A stretch of DNA of 64,000 bases from Acheta domesticus (GCA_031308135.1 JAHLJT010000631.1:6177371-6241370), one strand, 5' to 3'. Positions 36,235-48,490 are shown, numbered from the stretch's first letter. Numbers and translations are program-made. The notes: generated by a model not told the origin, from the letters alone.

Positions 36235-36505
36235 CACATACATTTATTTTATAAATACTGAAGACCAACGAATGGTAATCTGGGTAAATGAGAGCCGTAA
36301 TGGCCGATGTAATGAGTGATGATGTGCATGTTGATGGAATGAGAGACATGGGAAACGGGAGAATCCCGAGAAAGCTTTTGGAAAGCACGTTTTGTCTATC
36401 CAGAAGCCACAAGGATTCTCCGGGGATCGAACCCGCGCCCCAGCGATGGAAGCTTTATGCGCACGCCATTTACTCCAAGCAGCCTTCTCTGCCCGTCTTC
36501 CAAGA
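36235..36505 (-). mobile_element. tRNA-derived SINE of a third family
   Basis: The minus strand shows GGTTCGATCC (36433-36424) downstream of a degenerate A box near 36480-36465, then a body with TCTCGGGATTCTCCCGTTTCCC and CATTTACCCAGATTACCATTCG, and an AT-rich tail at about 36250 (TATTTATAAAATAAATG). It lies between a Helitron-like terminus and another SINE head, in the same orientation. Confidence 0.6.
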
Positions 36506-36509
36506 TCGT

Positions 36510-36775
36510 GGAGCGATGCGATGCTACGCTTAGGAGTGGGCAGGACAGGAAAGATCCGACGCGATCCGTGGTGCGTTGTTTAAGGTTCAGAATTGAATGG
36601 GGGAACCAACACCACGGTGACGGAAGAACAAGGCCTCTGCATTTCACTTCAAGGCACCACCGTCGTCCGACTTCCCTACACAGTAGGAGACGGAAATCTG
36701 TCACCGGCAAGATTCCAACCAAGGTCTAAGCTTCAGTTTGCACGAAGTCCATCGCACCCGGTTTCTGAACTGTAT
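36510..36775 (-). mobile_element. Further tRNA-like SINE remnant
   Basis: On the minus strand CCGGGTGCGATGGACTTCGTGC precedes GGTTGGAATCTTGCC (36720-36706), a B-box-like block. The body carries CCGTCTCCTACTGTGTAGGG and CCTTGAAGTGAAATGCAGAGGCC. Diverged and not clearly bounded. Confidence 0.5.
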
Positions 36776-36779
36776 CTGA

Positions 36780-39700
36780 TATTTTGAACAGGACACGTCT
36801 CCAATCGTTGCTGAATTAAGCTCACCGTGTAGTATTATTATAGTACATTATAGTACTATTATTATAGTAGTAGGATTTTAGTCTTGTTCCAAGTTAAATC
36901 GTCGCAAATCCGCCGTATGTTAACATAATCCAAGGTTTGGTTCTCTATTTACTTCGAATAGGCCACTTCTCCCGAGATGTGGCGGTTTTCAATAACGTGC
37001 GCGCGTCGACCTGGAGATAGGCCATTAAACAAATGATTTATTGCTTACGAATTCAGCGGAATAAAGAAAACTTTCAAAATGGTTATTATGCATGATTTTT
37101 CTCCAAGAACAAAATTAATACAAGGTAAAACGAAACTTTTGGAGAAAGGTTCAGGAACTTGCAACAGGGAAAAAATCTAGCCTCCGCCTTTTTCTACAAC
37201 TTTGTGAGAGATAAATTCCACAACACTTCCTGAAGTTTCACCAGAGCCTGCATGTGTTCCATTTTTTGATGTGATGTTTCCATAGATATAGATGTTACCT
37301 GAAGCAATATTCCTCTCCTTTTCACAAAGACGAAACGTACCAGCTTATTCACATATTTTTTAACAAATTAAAATATAGCAAGGCATAGGAGGTACGTAGA
37401 ATTAAATTGATAACTTATCAAATTGTGCGTTTGTTTTCCATGATGGCACATGATATTTGTAATAGTATTCCCCACCTTTCCAAAAAACGGCGTTTATTAC
37501 ATAGTGTTTTATTTTTTTCACATTACATGAAATCCAATCTTTCATTCACGACCATATCATTCCAAGAACTGCAAAAACCTCCAACTGAACATCGTTCATT
37601 TGTACTCTCGTAATTAACAGACCACATCGTGTGTCATTCATTATTTCACTATTTATCACCACAAATATTACGAGTAGTATGCTGAAGCAACAATATTTCT
37701 TTCCTTTTTTTCGCCAGAAGCGTCTTTCTACCCACCCTGCACCAGAGTGCAGTGTTATTTCAACGCGTGTGACCCAGTCGATTCGACAATCACTGACCAC
37801 TATTTCCGCTCATGAAGCATCCACGCGAGGGATCAAAAGCGTGAATTAACCGAATGTTTATCAAACGCGTTTATTAAATAAACATGTTTGTCTAATTGAT
37901 CGGCTAATGTTTTCACTTGGTGCAGAGTGTTATGAACCTGTCGAATGCGGAGACAAAAGCGGAAGAGTGTGTTATCGAACGTTAACTGCACTGTGATGAT
38001 AAATGTTACTAGTATAATACTAGTATAATGTTAATAGAAGTCTCAGATGTGTGGAAAACAGCGCTTTGTCGACGTTACCATTGACACCAATCATAGATAA
38101 GACCAGAAGATTCATTTTAACTAATCTTCAGTACCTTCGTGTCACTCTTATAATAGCTGGGGATCCTAGAGCACTGGAAGGTATATGTTATGTAGACTGT
38201 GAGTTGAAAGCATAATATTACTGGCAAAGCGTCTCGTTTCAAGATAAAATTTTCCTATAAGAAACTCAACTTCTGAGAGAACTTCTGCTAGATACGTTTC
38301 ACGTTAAGACACTGTTTTCCAGACTCAAAAGTTCATTAACTATTCGTAGGGTCCATTCCCGGTAGTGACTAGTTTGAGTGATGTCTCCGCTAGGTTACGA
38401 CTGCTGATAGGTAATAGCTGATGTTTCCTCTAATCAGTTCCAGCGGATGCGCAAGTCTTCAACAATGGGTAACGGGCTGCACGCGATGCTTCCCTCTCCC
38501 CCCCCGTTCCCTCCCCCAACCTTGACGTTTGAGCGATGGTCTGATCTCCCCTTCCAACACGACCCAGTCCCCAAAATCTAGAATAGGGTTCGACAGGGCC
38601 GAGGGTACGCCGATATCGGGTCAAACTCGAAGGGACCCTTCACTTAGCATTCGCTTTGTCTCTGTACATTTCTTAAAAAAAATTAGAAAAGTGTTTATAA
38701 AGATACCCACAATGAGTTTCCTATCTATCAAGCTCACAGTCACATCGTGCGTGACCGGACTATGATTGTTGCTTCCATCCCGCGTCCATTCCGTTGCTTG
38801 TATCATCCAAACAGCGTGATGTATAAGTTTAAAACATACAATATACTTCACAAACAGATTAAAATCACAACAAATCCCGGTAAATAAATAATTATTTTAT
38901 TTTTTTTACCTAAGCAAACTAACTTCCAAACAAATCTAACTTGTTAACCTACGGTCAAATCTGGGATTAGCGCGTCCACAACTACTTTTCTTTTTCATTG
39001 CCGCTTTCGGAGGGCCTGCGCTGCGTCGTTAGGGCACGGATTCCTGAGACCACTGCAGAGACAGAGAGAAATCAGAATACAAACAACCAGCATAAATTAA
39101 TCAGCCCTCGTTTCTAAGTGATCAGAACAGCCCTCACTGAATCAGCCGCCACTTCAATCGCGTTCGCGCGCGAGGCCGAACACAACCGCCCGCCTCCGTC
39201 TCCACGCCCTGCCCCCCCCCCCCGTCGCCCGCTGGGGCTGAAATATGCGCAGCCGTTTGTTACTCGCTCGCGAAGGGGACGAGCCTTCCGTCCGCGATCA
39301 CTTTCCAGAAAATGATTAGATTTCTCGACTCATTTCCCACATAAATCCAGAGCCGTTTTAAAAATTGGGGCGCGAATGAATTGTTTGAAATGAGATAGAA
39401 TTGGAACGCGGTAAGCTTGTTAGAGCGGAACGCAAGATTTCATTTAAATAGAAAACCAATTTTGGAGACAGCAGCCATCACTTCCTCGCCCTAATCGCCG
39501 GACGTAAAGATAATATATATGGAAATAGCGAGTTTCATTGGTGCCTTGTTTTCGATCTACAGAAGAGAATCCATTTTTTCATGACGAAGTGTTTCAACTG
39601 AGACATTCAAACAATGCAATTCAGAAAAAGACAAACAATACGCTTTTGAAACTCCAGGAGTGCTGAAGGGAGTTCGCCATAGACGTCCCTGAAAGGCAAA

Positions 39701-40675
39701 CATAAAGAAACTGAAGAATCATTCACACGTAACTAATTTCCTCGTTTTATTTGAACTAATGTAATGAATTATATGACAGCCAGTCATCACAGAGTATTAA
39801 TACCAAGCCAACGTCATGCCTTAACAACACATTTCAAAAGCATTCCAGAATTTTGGAGACACGGTTACAAAACTATGCATATTTGACGGAGGAAAAAACA
39901 GTCATGGTTGTCAGGGAGTGTTATTTCCCTTTCACGGACCGATCGCTGACGAACCCGCCGTGACAAGGCATTCCTAAAATGCCCCAAACACATCACGAAA
40001 ACCGATTTTCCTTCTGGCAGAAACCTCTTTGGTGTCCATTGAATTTTAGTTATAGCCCTCTTGCCTTCACGCACCATCGGTTCTTCCTTATCTGTGTTCC
40101 GAGATCGATAAGAAAATGTCGACTTCTCACAAACAAAATTTGTCAATAAAAGTCAGAGAATACCATACGTTAACTGGAATTTTATGAGAGAAATTGGCAG
40201 CAAAACGATTCGAATAAATTTTCAAAATTTCACTAGATTAAAAAGCTTGTCACTGAGAGTAAAAGATCCAAACCCCGATGGAGAAGAAATGGGTACAGCG
40301 ATTTGTGATGCAAATCGACCACAATTCAATTCATAGTCACGCAATACGTAAATTTAATAAAAAGAAGTTTGAACGTGCATCAAAACTTAAGATTTTTTGT
40401 AAGGGCGTATCCAATTCACACGGAAAGAAACCCCATTGACTCGTACAGCAATGATTCGCCGTGTCGTAAGTAAATTGAATGCTTTGTAATTGCTAAACAA
40501 GCTATCTGGCTGCATGTGATTATACGGAGTTGAAAATTGTGATGTAAGCTCAACGACAGATTATGTGGTATAACACACTATGTCAACACCAGTAAGACAT
40601 CATGAATTATTGTTCAAAGATAATAATTATTATAATTCATTCCCTCGAGTACCTTATTGTACGTATAATTTCAAA
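36780..40675. other. Unassigned DNA
   Basis: A CpG patch with a C run at 39150-39300 and palindromic TACTAGTATAATACTAGTATAAT near 38007-38030; no gene recognised. Confidence 0.4.
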
Positions 40676-40678
40676 TCA

Positions 40679-40726
<48 letters not shown>
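40679..40726. repeat. (TAA)n microsatellite
   Basis: About 15 copies of TAA. Confidence 0.95.
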
Positions 40727-41094
40727 GGTTGTCTCAAAATAAATGTTACTAAGTTCCAGAGCATGCGGAGAGGTCGAAAATTATTAGATTGAGCATGTAG
40801 TGGGAAATTCCCTATAAAGGAGTTTAAAATATGACGTACCATGATTTTCAGTCAACTCCTTATGCGCACGCATTTGACAGTTCACATTCTGACGCAATTA
40901 CGGGAATTGCATGAGCCAGCGAAGCACATGTATATACGGCGTTGCCTAATACTCAGGGGCGAATGCCGCATGTGTGAGTCTACAACATGAAACTTTCTAA
41001 TGTAAGTTTACTGGCAAAAAGTGGTCATTTTTACCCCTTAAAGTGCTCTAAAAGTTTGTAATATTTATTCTGACACCTGTATATCTAACGGAAT

Positions 41095-41364
41095 GTGCGT
41101 ATGGGTGTCGCACATAGACACAAAATACTCGCTTCGATTTCGCTGAATTTTTCAAACTTTGTTCTTATTAGTAATGGGAGTCTTAAAGAGTGGTTTGAAT
41201 TAAATAGAATATGTGGGGGCGTTGTTGATGAAGATTTGATGTTGATGACGACTCGAGCGCTCCAGAACTCTAGGCAACCCGCCGCACAGTCAATAATTAA
41301 GTGCGTCTTCACTGCTTTCAAGTATTCTGTCCCTGTGATTGTGAAATATCGGCCGGAATGATAA
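41095..41364 (+). other. Unrecognised open frame of 88 codons
   Basis: The peptide (with EWFELNRICGG and IKCVFTAFKYSVPVIVKYRPE) looks less random than its neighbours and lies between two opposed TAA/TTA microsatellites. It could be a transposase remnant, but no family was recognised and the opposite strand is open too. Confidence 0.2.
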
Positions 41365-41382
41365 CGAATCAAATCAATTTAC

Positions 41383-41383
<1 letters not shown>

Positions 41384-41430
<47 letters not shown>

Positions 41431-41431
41431 T
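41384..41431. repeat. (TTA)n microsatellite
   Basis: About 16 copies of TTA. It is inverted relative to the (TAA)n run 660 bp to the left. Confidence 0.95.
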
Positions 41432-41973
41432 TATTACTTGATGTAAAAACAAATATCTCCAAGATAGTGACATAGCGATCGCATGTCCAAATTTCAGGGA
41501 GAACGTTTTAACAATAGGATACTTGACAACAGTGTCCAATCGATACTTGCAAGAAATTCTTTCATCAATTAGAATTTTTACACAGCGTAGTGAAAAATGT
41601 GATAAACAATAACGTGACCAGTAGTGTGTGATGTGTAATACTCTGCAATAGTGAAGCATTACCATGTCCACTAGTTTTATGTAAATGGCTTTTCTGTGTT
41701 TTCCCAACACATCTACTTAATTCTTGTTCCATTTTCTTGAGACATTGGTCAGCTTGTCCCAGTCCGCTAGAGTCCCTTGTTCCACCGATCCAGCCATTTT
41801 ATATTCAGTTGTCAGAAGAATTGGAATTGTGGGGTATTCTAGGTGTTGAGAACCAAGAATATATCCCCAACAAATATTAATAATCTTAAATATCTTCATA
41901 ACGTCACCAATTGTTATAATTTCCCTTCATTTCCTGATTAGTGCCTGACGGGGTTGTCGGGTGAGAGGATATT

Positions 41974-42015
41974 AAATGGCGGCGATTGCGCTACTCTCTG
42001 TACCTAGGAACTCTA
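41974..42015 (+). repeat. CTAGGGGCTCT module at a GC-island edge
   Basis: AATGGCGGCGATTGCGCTACT followed by CTCTGTACCTAGGAACTCTAG. As with the other copies it borders a CpG-rich segment. Confidence 0.5.
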
Positions 42016-42300
42016 GTCTGCGTCCGCCGGGCGCCTGCCGCAGGGCGCCGGGCCGCAGTCCGAAGGCCAGCCAAATGGCCAAACGGTCGGCGGCCGGTGC
42101 AGCAGGCGGTGGCCGCCTTTCGCAACACCTCTTCTCCTCTGCGTGGAGCCGTTTTTGCAGCGCGCGCGCGCGCATTTCATACCGCTTTCACTTTTCGCAC
42201 CCACTGGGCGGCGCAGCGACAGGCCGCCGAGAGGAAGACGAAGACACTTGCCTCGTAGATGAACGAAGTGCCGGCCTTACGAAGTCGCCTCTCAGAAGCA
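41990..42300. other. CpG-rich island
   Basis: GCGCCTGCCGCAGGGCGCC and a GC-alternating GCGCGCGCGCGC stretch near 42160. Opens with the CTAGGRRCTCTA module. Confidence 0.45.
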
Positions 42301-42589
42301 CATCAAGAGCGCCGCTCGTAAATCTCACTCGTTTTAATATTTATAAGGCCCAGAACAAAGGCTGCCACGAGCGAGAAAGTCGCGAAGAAAAACAGCCAAA
42401 ACAGAAGGAAACGGAAATCTTGCCGCAAGTTTCGTGAAACGGAAATAGCAGTATAAATAAGGGACAGTAAGAAGAAAAAGAACTGGAAAGAAAATTAACG
42501 TTTCAGGTTATTTTGAATTAAAACGTTGCCGTAAAACAAAATTTCTGACAAATCTAACTCCACTTAATTAAAGGAAAGAATAGTGGCCA

Positions 42590-42690
42590 AGAGGTATACA
42601 TAAAACCAAATATATGTCTATAATTGTACATTCTAATAGCCCCGGTCGGTGCGGGACTTGAACTCGTGAACCTAGGCATATTGAAAGAAT
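42590..42690 (-). mobile_element. tRNA-like SINE relic
   Basis: The minus strand has GTTCAAGTCCC (42663-42653), a good B box followed by GCACCGACCGGGGC, but the expected A box has decayed (TGGCATACACTTAC). Only the head is visible. Confidence 0.4.
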
Positions 42691-42694
42691 TGTA

Positions 42695-44155
42695 AGTGTA
42701 TGCCAAATAGACTTATTTAGAACGGGTGCACAAGTCTCGAAAAACACTAACATATACAAAGATGCGAGGGAAAAGTATAGTGGTGAAGGAGTATTAAATA
42801 AGGGAAGATAAGGATTATAAACATCTTTAGTTTTATACCCTATTTCTCTTATTTTATTACACCTAATAAACGATTCAGGTATCTAAGCTTTATTTTCCTA
42901 GCTCAACTCTGCTGAAGTAATTTGTTTCAGTTTCTTTTGCTCCAAGAGTATCTTTTATATAACACTACGTTAAGGAAATCTCAGGGTGTTATACATTCTA
43001 TCCTATGCTTTAGATACAAGCATACTTAAATGTACTACTGCTGCATAGAGAATTACCTACCATGGACGCATCAAACAGATTTAAGATGAGAAACGAAGGT
43101 GTAGATTTTTGTACTGTTTTAAAGGGAAAATGTGCAGGCAGTTCAGTCTGACAGACGTTACTATTGTGCGTAACTCTAAAATGGAGCGTCCTATGTCCTG
43201 AAAGTTTTCTTGAAGCCCAGAGGCACGAGTTACGTTTCATACAACGTAATCTAGAAAATGAAACCTTCGTGGACCTACAGTTACATTTTTGGAGGTTCGG
43301 CACTTCCCTTCTATTAGCAACATGAGAGGTGAGAAAACGTAAAGAACTGAAATGTGTAAAATGAAACTGTTTTATTCTATGCAAAATAATTGCCTGTTAA
43401 TAAAAGGTAATAATACTATACTTATAAAGATACTTATAAATAATACTTATACTTATAATACTATACTTATAAAAATAATACTACGGTCACCCTCATACAG
43501 AGTGAAAATGGCTAGTGACATAACCAATAGTTCAGAGCTTCGTCGTTCGAAGTCCGATTTCAGTAAGAAGCTATTTTCTGTTTTAAATCATGACTTAGGA
43601 AGTGTGAAATGTTCGCACGGGTGCTTCTAGTATTATCCTCTTTTCCCTCAGTTTTCATTGCCTTTTTTGGAACGAGACGCGCGTCGGGGCCCTGGCTCCA
43701 CTCAGGTTGCCCACGCGGCCCCCGACGAGGCGGCGGCGCCGGAAGGCCCTCGAAGCTGGTCCTCGAAGCCGAACCGCCGCAACGCGGTGCTCAAGCCGCA
43801 CGAAGATTCCTCTCGGGATATGCACGTAGCCTATAACCTGACCACGCACACCAAAACCTGCCACTACGCATTCGCTAACAGTCTGATGGGGAGGGGCAGC
43901 TCAGTCAACTCAGACCTGCGGTCCTGGTCAGTTACAACCCCTTCTCAAAACGGTGCGAATCGTTGAGGAACCGCTGCGGAGCAGGGTCGCCGGACCTCCG
44001 TGGGGGAAAGTTGCGTGTCGCCTCGTAAGTTCCACATTGAAGGCTTTTTTTCTATCGCTACATCTATAACAGTGATAACAAGTTTGCCTGTTCGTTGCGA
44101 CCTCGGGGCATGCCAACAAGCTTATCAGGGCAACTAGAGTTACAGAAGAAAACTA
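42695..44155. other. Unassigned DNA
   Basis: A short CTTATAAATA-type tandem drift at 43400-43475 and the GC segment at 43670 are the only structure. Confidence 0.4.
43670..43800. other. Short GC-rich segment
   Basis: GGCGGCGGCGCCGG and flanks. No gene seen. Confidence 0.35.
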
Positions 44156-44156
44156 T

Positions 44157-44350
44157 CAGTAGTACAGGAAGGCTCTCGGATATCTGACTGACGCCGCGTT
44201 GAGGGCTTCAGAGCTGGAGTCTCCGGCGCTGAAAGATCACGATAGGATGGACTAAACTTCGGCATCAATGCCCTCGACGCAGCATCACCCGGCTGCTGAG
44301 AGCCTTCACATGACGCTGGCCGCGGAAGCCTGCGATTGGACCAGTAATAC
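44157..44350 (+). mobile_element. Third, decayed copy of the foldback/ribozyme-like element
   Basis: Near-identical flanks CAGTAGTAC (44157-44165) and CAGTAATAC (44342-44350) look like an aged target duplication. Arms AAGGCTCTC (44169-44177) and GAGAGCCTT (44298-44306) pair, as do GCGTTGAGGGC (44196-44206) and GCCCTCGACGC (44270-44280, one wobble). Between them CTGAAAGATC ... GGACTAAACTTC is aligned with the CTGANGA...GAAACGTC core of the other two copies but has lost the GAAA box. The tail TGACGCTGGCCGCGGAAGCCTGCG matches the family tail with substitutions. Confidence 0.55.
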
Positions 44351-44514
44351 GGTCATTCACTTTTCTACAACGATGTCTCCATCGAAATTATCAGGAGCGA
44401 AAACATCAAAGGATATGAATTATATCCTGCAAAAAGAATGTATTTTAAAAATGAAGTACAAATGTTAATACACACAACAAAAGACATGCATTTTTTCCTT
44501 ACCTCTCTCCCAAA

Positions 44515-44930
44515 TCGCACATCAGGTACAAATTCCACCAGTGTCGCCCCCCAGCGGGGCACGGCCCAGCCGCGACATACTCTAAATGCCCGACTGGTCT
44601 CACGACATGTGAGGTGGGATAGTGCATGTGCGTGTGTGAGAGTAAAGGGCGAGGCTAGCACAAGGAAGAAAGAAAGATTGCGCGCGGTCCGCGGCCCATT
44701 TGTTAGGGTACAGCTCCGTCATTCGCCTGGTGTTGATAGGATCAATCACGGAAAATTAGCAACCAGAGCAGCTGGCCACTAGAATTCTCCTCCAGGCAGC
44801 AGCTAAATCCCATCCAGCTATTTAGCTAGTATCAAAAAATCAGCCACTGACGGGTCTCAAACCCTAGACCATTTAGATCAGATTCACTGCAGTCACAACA
44901 GTTGTAACCCTGAGCTAAATCAGCCGGTAC
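44515..44930 (-). mobile_element. tRNA-derived SINE, family S1, copy 4 (3'-tail truncated)
   Basis: Matches the S1 family from the AGCGGGGCAC block through GCGCGCGGTCC, CCATTTGTTAGGGTACA, TCGCCTGGTGTTGAT and the head (CTGCAGTCACAACAGTTG, CTGAGCTAAAT). The segment with GTGAGATCC and the simple tail is missing at the left. The B box is mutated (GGTCTCAAACC on the plus strand). Confidence 0.75.
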
Positions 44931-45589
44931 GATAAATCAATGAGAATTCGTCCGGCACATCTCCTGGTAAAAGTTATTGCACCCTTCGCCGGCAAGAACG
45001 AAAGACCGCGAAACGTTAAATGAATCGTCGCTCTACTCAGAAAATATGTACAAATGAATGAATAATTAATTATCCTCTCATTTACAATAAATTATGAGTG
45101 AACTTGAGAACCAATTGAATTAATAAAAGTGGTGATTGTACAAACTTGCAATTCAGCGATTCCTATCCAGAAACCATCACAGCCCTCAAGCCTTGTAAAT
45201 GGACGTACCCCCAGTATTTGCACAAAATCCAGAAAAACACAAAGCGTATTAACGCCGTGGCAACGGGTTAGTGTCACTAATATTGAAAATAATGAATGCC
45301 TGTCGCAGCCAGAAAAAAAAATCCACCGACTACGATCAATCCTTCATACGTTATCAAAGTTATTATTAAAAAGGGGCACCCACATAAAGCCAGCAAAGTA
45401 AACAATGAAATCTGCAAGATGGGATAGAACGGCGAAGGTTTTGTCTTCGGTATCAAGTTGCATTAAGGGATTGCATACATCAGTCACCCAAAGTCACTTG
45501 AAAGAATGATTCCCTCAACACGCAATAATTCATCGCGTGAAATGCGACTACGACGTGCGTACAACGTACGTTGCGAGGTCATCTCGGAC

Positions 45590-45760
45590 CCCGTTCAGCT
45601 AACAAACGACGGGCCCAGCGCAGGCTAGGCCGCTGGAGACAGTCACTTGCTTCGCGGCGCGGCGCGGCGTGGAGAGGCGAGGCGAGGCGCGCTCGGCGCT
45701 TTCGAGGTGAACTGCCTATGTCGCCGCCCGCCTACGTGCCGCCGCCGCAAAAGGTTTTTC
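45590..45760. other. GC-rich segment left of the (TC)n(GA)n block
   Basis: GGCGCGGCGCGGCG and GAGGCGAGGCGAGGCGCG simple repeats. Confidence 0.4.
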
Positions 45761-45779
45761 TTCACTTTTCTCGCTCGCT

Positions 45780-45782
<3 letters not shown>

Positions 45783-45848
<66 letters not shown>
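45783..45848. repeat. (TC)n(GA)n self-complementary microsatellite
   Basis: About 18 TC units followed at once by about 14 GA units with CTCGAG at the centre, so the whole block can fold into one hairpin. Confidence 0.95.
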
Positions 45849-45849
<1 letters not shown>

Positions 45850-45850
<1 letters not shown>

Positions 45851-47184
45851 GAAGGGAGGGAGAGAAAGAAAGAATTACAAAATTTAATTTATTGCAACAC
45901 GCACAACGTTTAAGTATTAAGGGATTGCATTAGAACAGTACGCCCAGGGGCCGGTCACGTGAGTCGATGAATGACGCGGACGGGGATAGAAATTCACATC
46001 TTTTGCGTGCTCCGACTGAATGACACACTTGTATTAATTTAGCAGAAGAAATAAAATATTATGTAAAAATAGTATTATTATGTAAAAATAGTATTATTAT
46101 GTAAATATTAATCAACTACGTAAGTACTACTATGAAAGTATATTAATACATTTCTGTTGTTAATTTTCAGTATCGCAACATCCCCATCCCCATTGCACAC
46201 CGTTTAAGATTTCACATTATACCAAGTATGAAGTCCGCAAAATAACAAACGATAAAGAACGTAAGTCTTTTTGCTTGCGAACCGCACCTCCTTGACCCGA
46301 CAACATTCGCATGTCAATCCTGACTGTCCTCGCCGTCGAGACACAGGTTGCTAATCCAGTGGCCACCTGCCACGACCCGCCACGGACGCCCGAGGAACCC
46401 AAATTGCATACTAACGTGCAGCACGATTTGAAATGATGTTCATGATCTTGCCCTACAGTTTAGGACAATTTTCTTCCAAAACTGGGAGCTAAAAATGCAA
46501 ATTCGCAACTTCAGCAAATGCCATTGAACTCAAACAATCCAGAGACAAGCGGAAGTGTTCACCGTCCAACCAGGATGTTTACTTCCTCGTGAGCTCTACG
46601 ATTCAAGATCAATTATTTCTTTTGGAGAGCATGTGTACTTAGAGCCCCTCGCCCCCTTGACACTTACCGGAAAAGCTCGCCAATAAAAAAGTTCTCAGAG
46701 CTGTACTCGCAGAGTCTATGGTGACCACTTCCGTTCCCAGCTCCCCCCGACGTCATGCGAGTTCACTTCTTCGGCACCGTTTCCTGGTCTGGCGTCGTTT
46801 CGTCTGGCAGGGACATCCTGAAGATGTCGTGCAGCCCTACATCTCTTGCTCTTTTACAACATCATTCGACCACGATATCATCTACTATTACTTTCAATAC
46901 TACTATAACTAATATAATAGAAATGTCAATATTGTAGCGGTACGCGTGCGAATTGATTTTTTTATCTTCTGTTTGAGTATTTTTTTGCTTTTTTTAATTT
47001 CCACTATTTCATTCTAATTTGTCCGAAAACTACTAATATTTTCGAAAACTTTTACATGGTATTAGTTAAAGATTTAATTTTGAATAGCAGAAGTCGTTAC
47101 GAAAAGTCTTATCTTCAATAATGTAGTTGAGAAAGAACGTGAGTAAACTTTAAACATTTGCAATTTTCGGAAGTTTGAAGATTT
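45850..47184. other. Unassigned DNA
   Basis: A 16-18-bp tandem TATTATTATGTAAAAATAG (about 46056-46105) is present; no gene seen. Confidence 0.4.
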
Positions 47185-47400
47185 CAATGGGAAACTGTTT
47201 CGGTATCAAGGACCCACACAACTAGGATTCCGACCGCACTAAGAATGCGACAGATTTATTACATTTCGGAACCAGAAAAAATCACTATCGATATTAGGGG
47301 CCTATAAAACCAGTTTTTGTGTCGAGATATAGGCACTTTTTGCTGCAGCATAAGGTAACTTTCTCTTTCTATCACGTAGATATGAGAAAGTAAAAAGTAG
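47185..47400 (+). repeat. Dispersed repeat A, long copy 4
   Basis: TTTCGGTATCAAGGACC, AAAACCAGTTTTTGTGTCGAG, GCAGCATAAGGTAACTTTCTC and ATGAGAAAGTAAAAAG are in the same order as in the 25.1-kb copy. Confidence 0.6.
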
Positions 47401-48239
47401 ATAAACAGATGTTATGACGAATCCAGTATTTCCATATTTTGCTAACTGTGGATATGATGAAATTGGCCTCTGACTGTTACGGTGAAAATTGACGTCTGAA
47501 CCATTAATCATTCGCACATATTTACCAATCCAAGATTTTCTTGACCAAATTCCTTCCTTGTCTTGGATTCCTTGATTTTAACATTTCGTAAAGTTGAAAT
47601 CGTTTTACATAAAATCTCAAAGTATCGTATCTTTCAACACTCGAAGATAAGACAATTTTAATTAAGAAATAGAAATACATTAATAGAAAAACTGGTCATG
47701 GTGAAGGTTTTGTCTGTAACACCGCATTTAGTTTTTACTAAATTACTTTGTGAGGTTATTAATTTGCATAATTATTGTGCACCGTTTTCAAGTGTCTTTT
47801 AATTTATTGGAACAACGAAAAGCTATTTTTATTTAAAATAGCTGTTAGTTTAACATTAAAACCCAACTAGTAGGGCCCATGAGATCATTCCGCACTTTGT
47901 AAATTATCGGTTAAAAGTAAAAATAGCTTCACTTGAATCCCAACTTCGAACGGTCAGTCTCTGAACTGCACATTAAATCATTACAGACCTGTCATACAGA
48001 GTCTATGACGCGACAATTTAATTTTTCGTAGACTTTTAGTTTTTGCTAACTTTGTTAATAACGTTTTTGATCACCCATGCATGCAACGGAGTGGGGTATC
48101 CAGAAGATACTAACATCCAAACATGTAACATAGATTGAAACAGGCCCCATTTTGTACAATACTACTTATTAGCAAATAGTTTATTAGTCCATAATTCGGT
48201 TCCCTAAAGGTTCCTCACGTGTCACTTGTAATCTGGAAA

Positions 48240-48490
48240 TTAAAAAAATTTTTTTTTAATAATTTGTAATACTTTCAAAACCGTTACGGTGACGGACAGT
48301 GCAATGGCTTCCCTGGCGAATGAAACTGGAAATTCTGAAGAGAGACGAACCCCCGAAGCTAAAATGAAAGGGCCCAAAGGTCTCATTTTTCGACGGACGA
48401 AAAGCCAAATAATCCTCTTGTTTATAAAGTGAAAATAAATAATAAATTCATACCTCAATCCCAATTTCGAATGTTTCTGACAATAGAGGA
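48240..48490. repeat. Dispersed repeat C, second copy and flank
   Basis: Ends with the shared CCCAATTTCGAATGTTTCTGACAA block. The minus strand is open for 96 codons (48530-48240) but shows no domain, so it is treated as repeat DNA. Confidence 0.35.

Noticed and set aside
44995..45025. GCGAAACGTTAAA as another hammerhead box
   Set aside because: No CTGANGA box and no pairing stem upstream; no tail match to the foldback family.
45571..45933. Open frame with alternating LSLSLS and ERERER
   Set aside because: Translation of the (TC)n(GA)n microsatellite.
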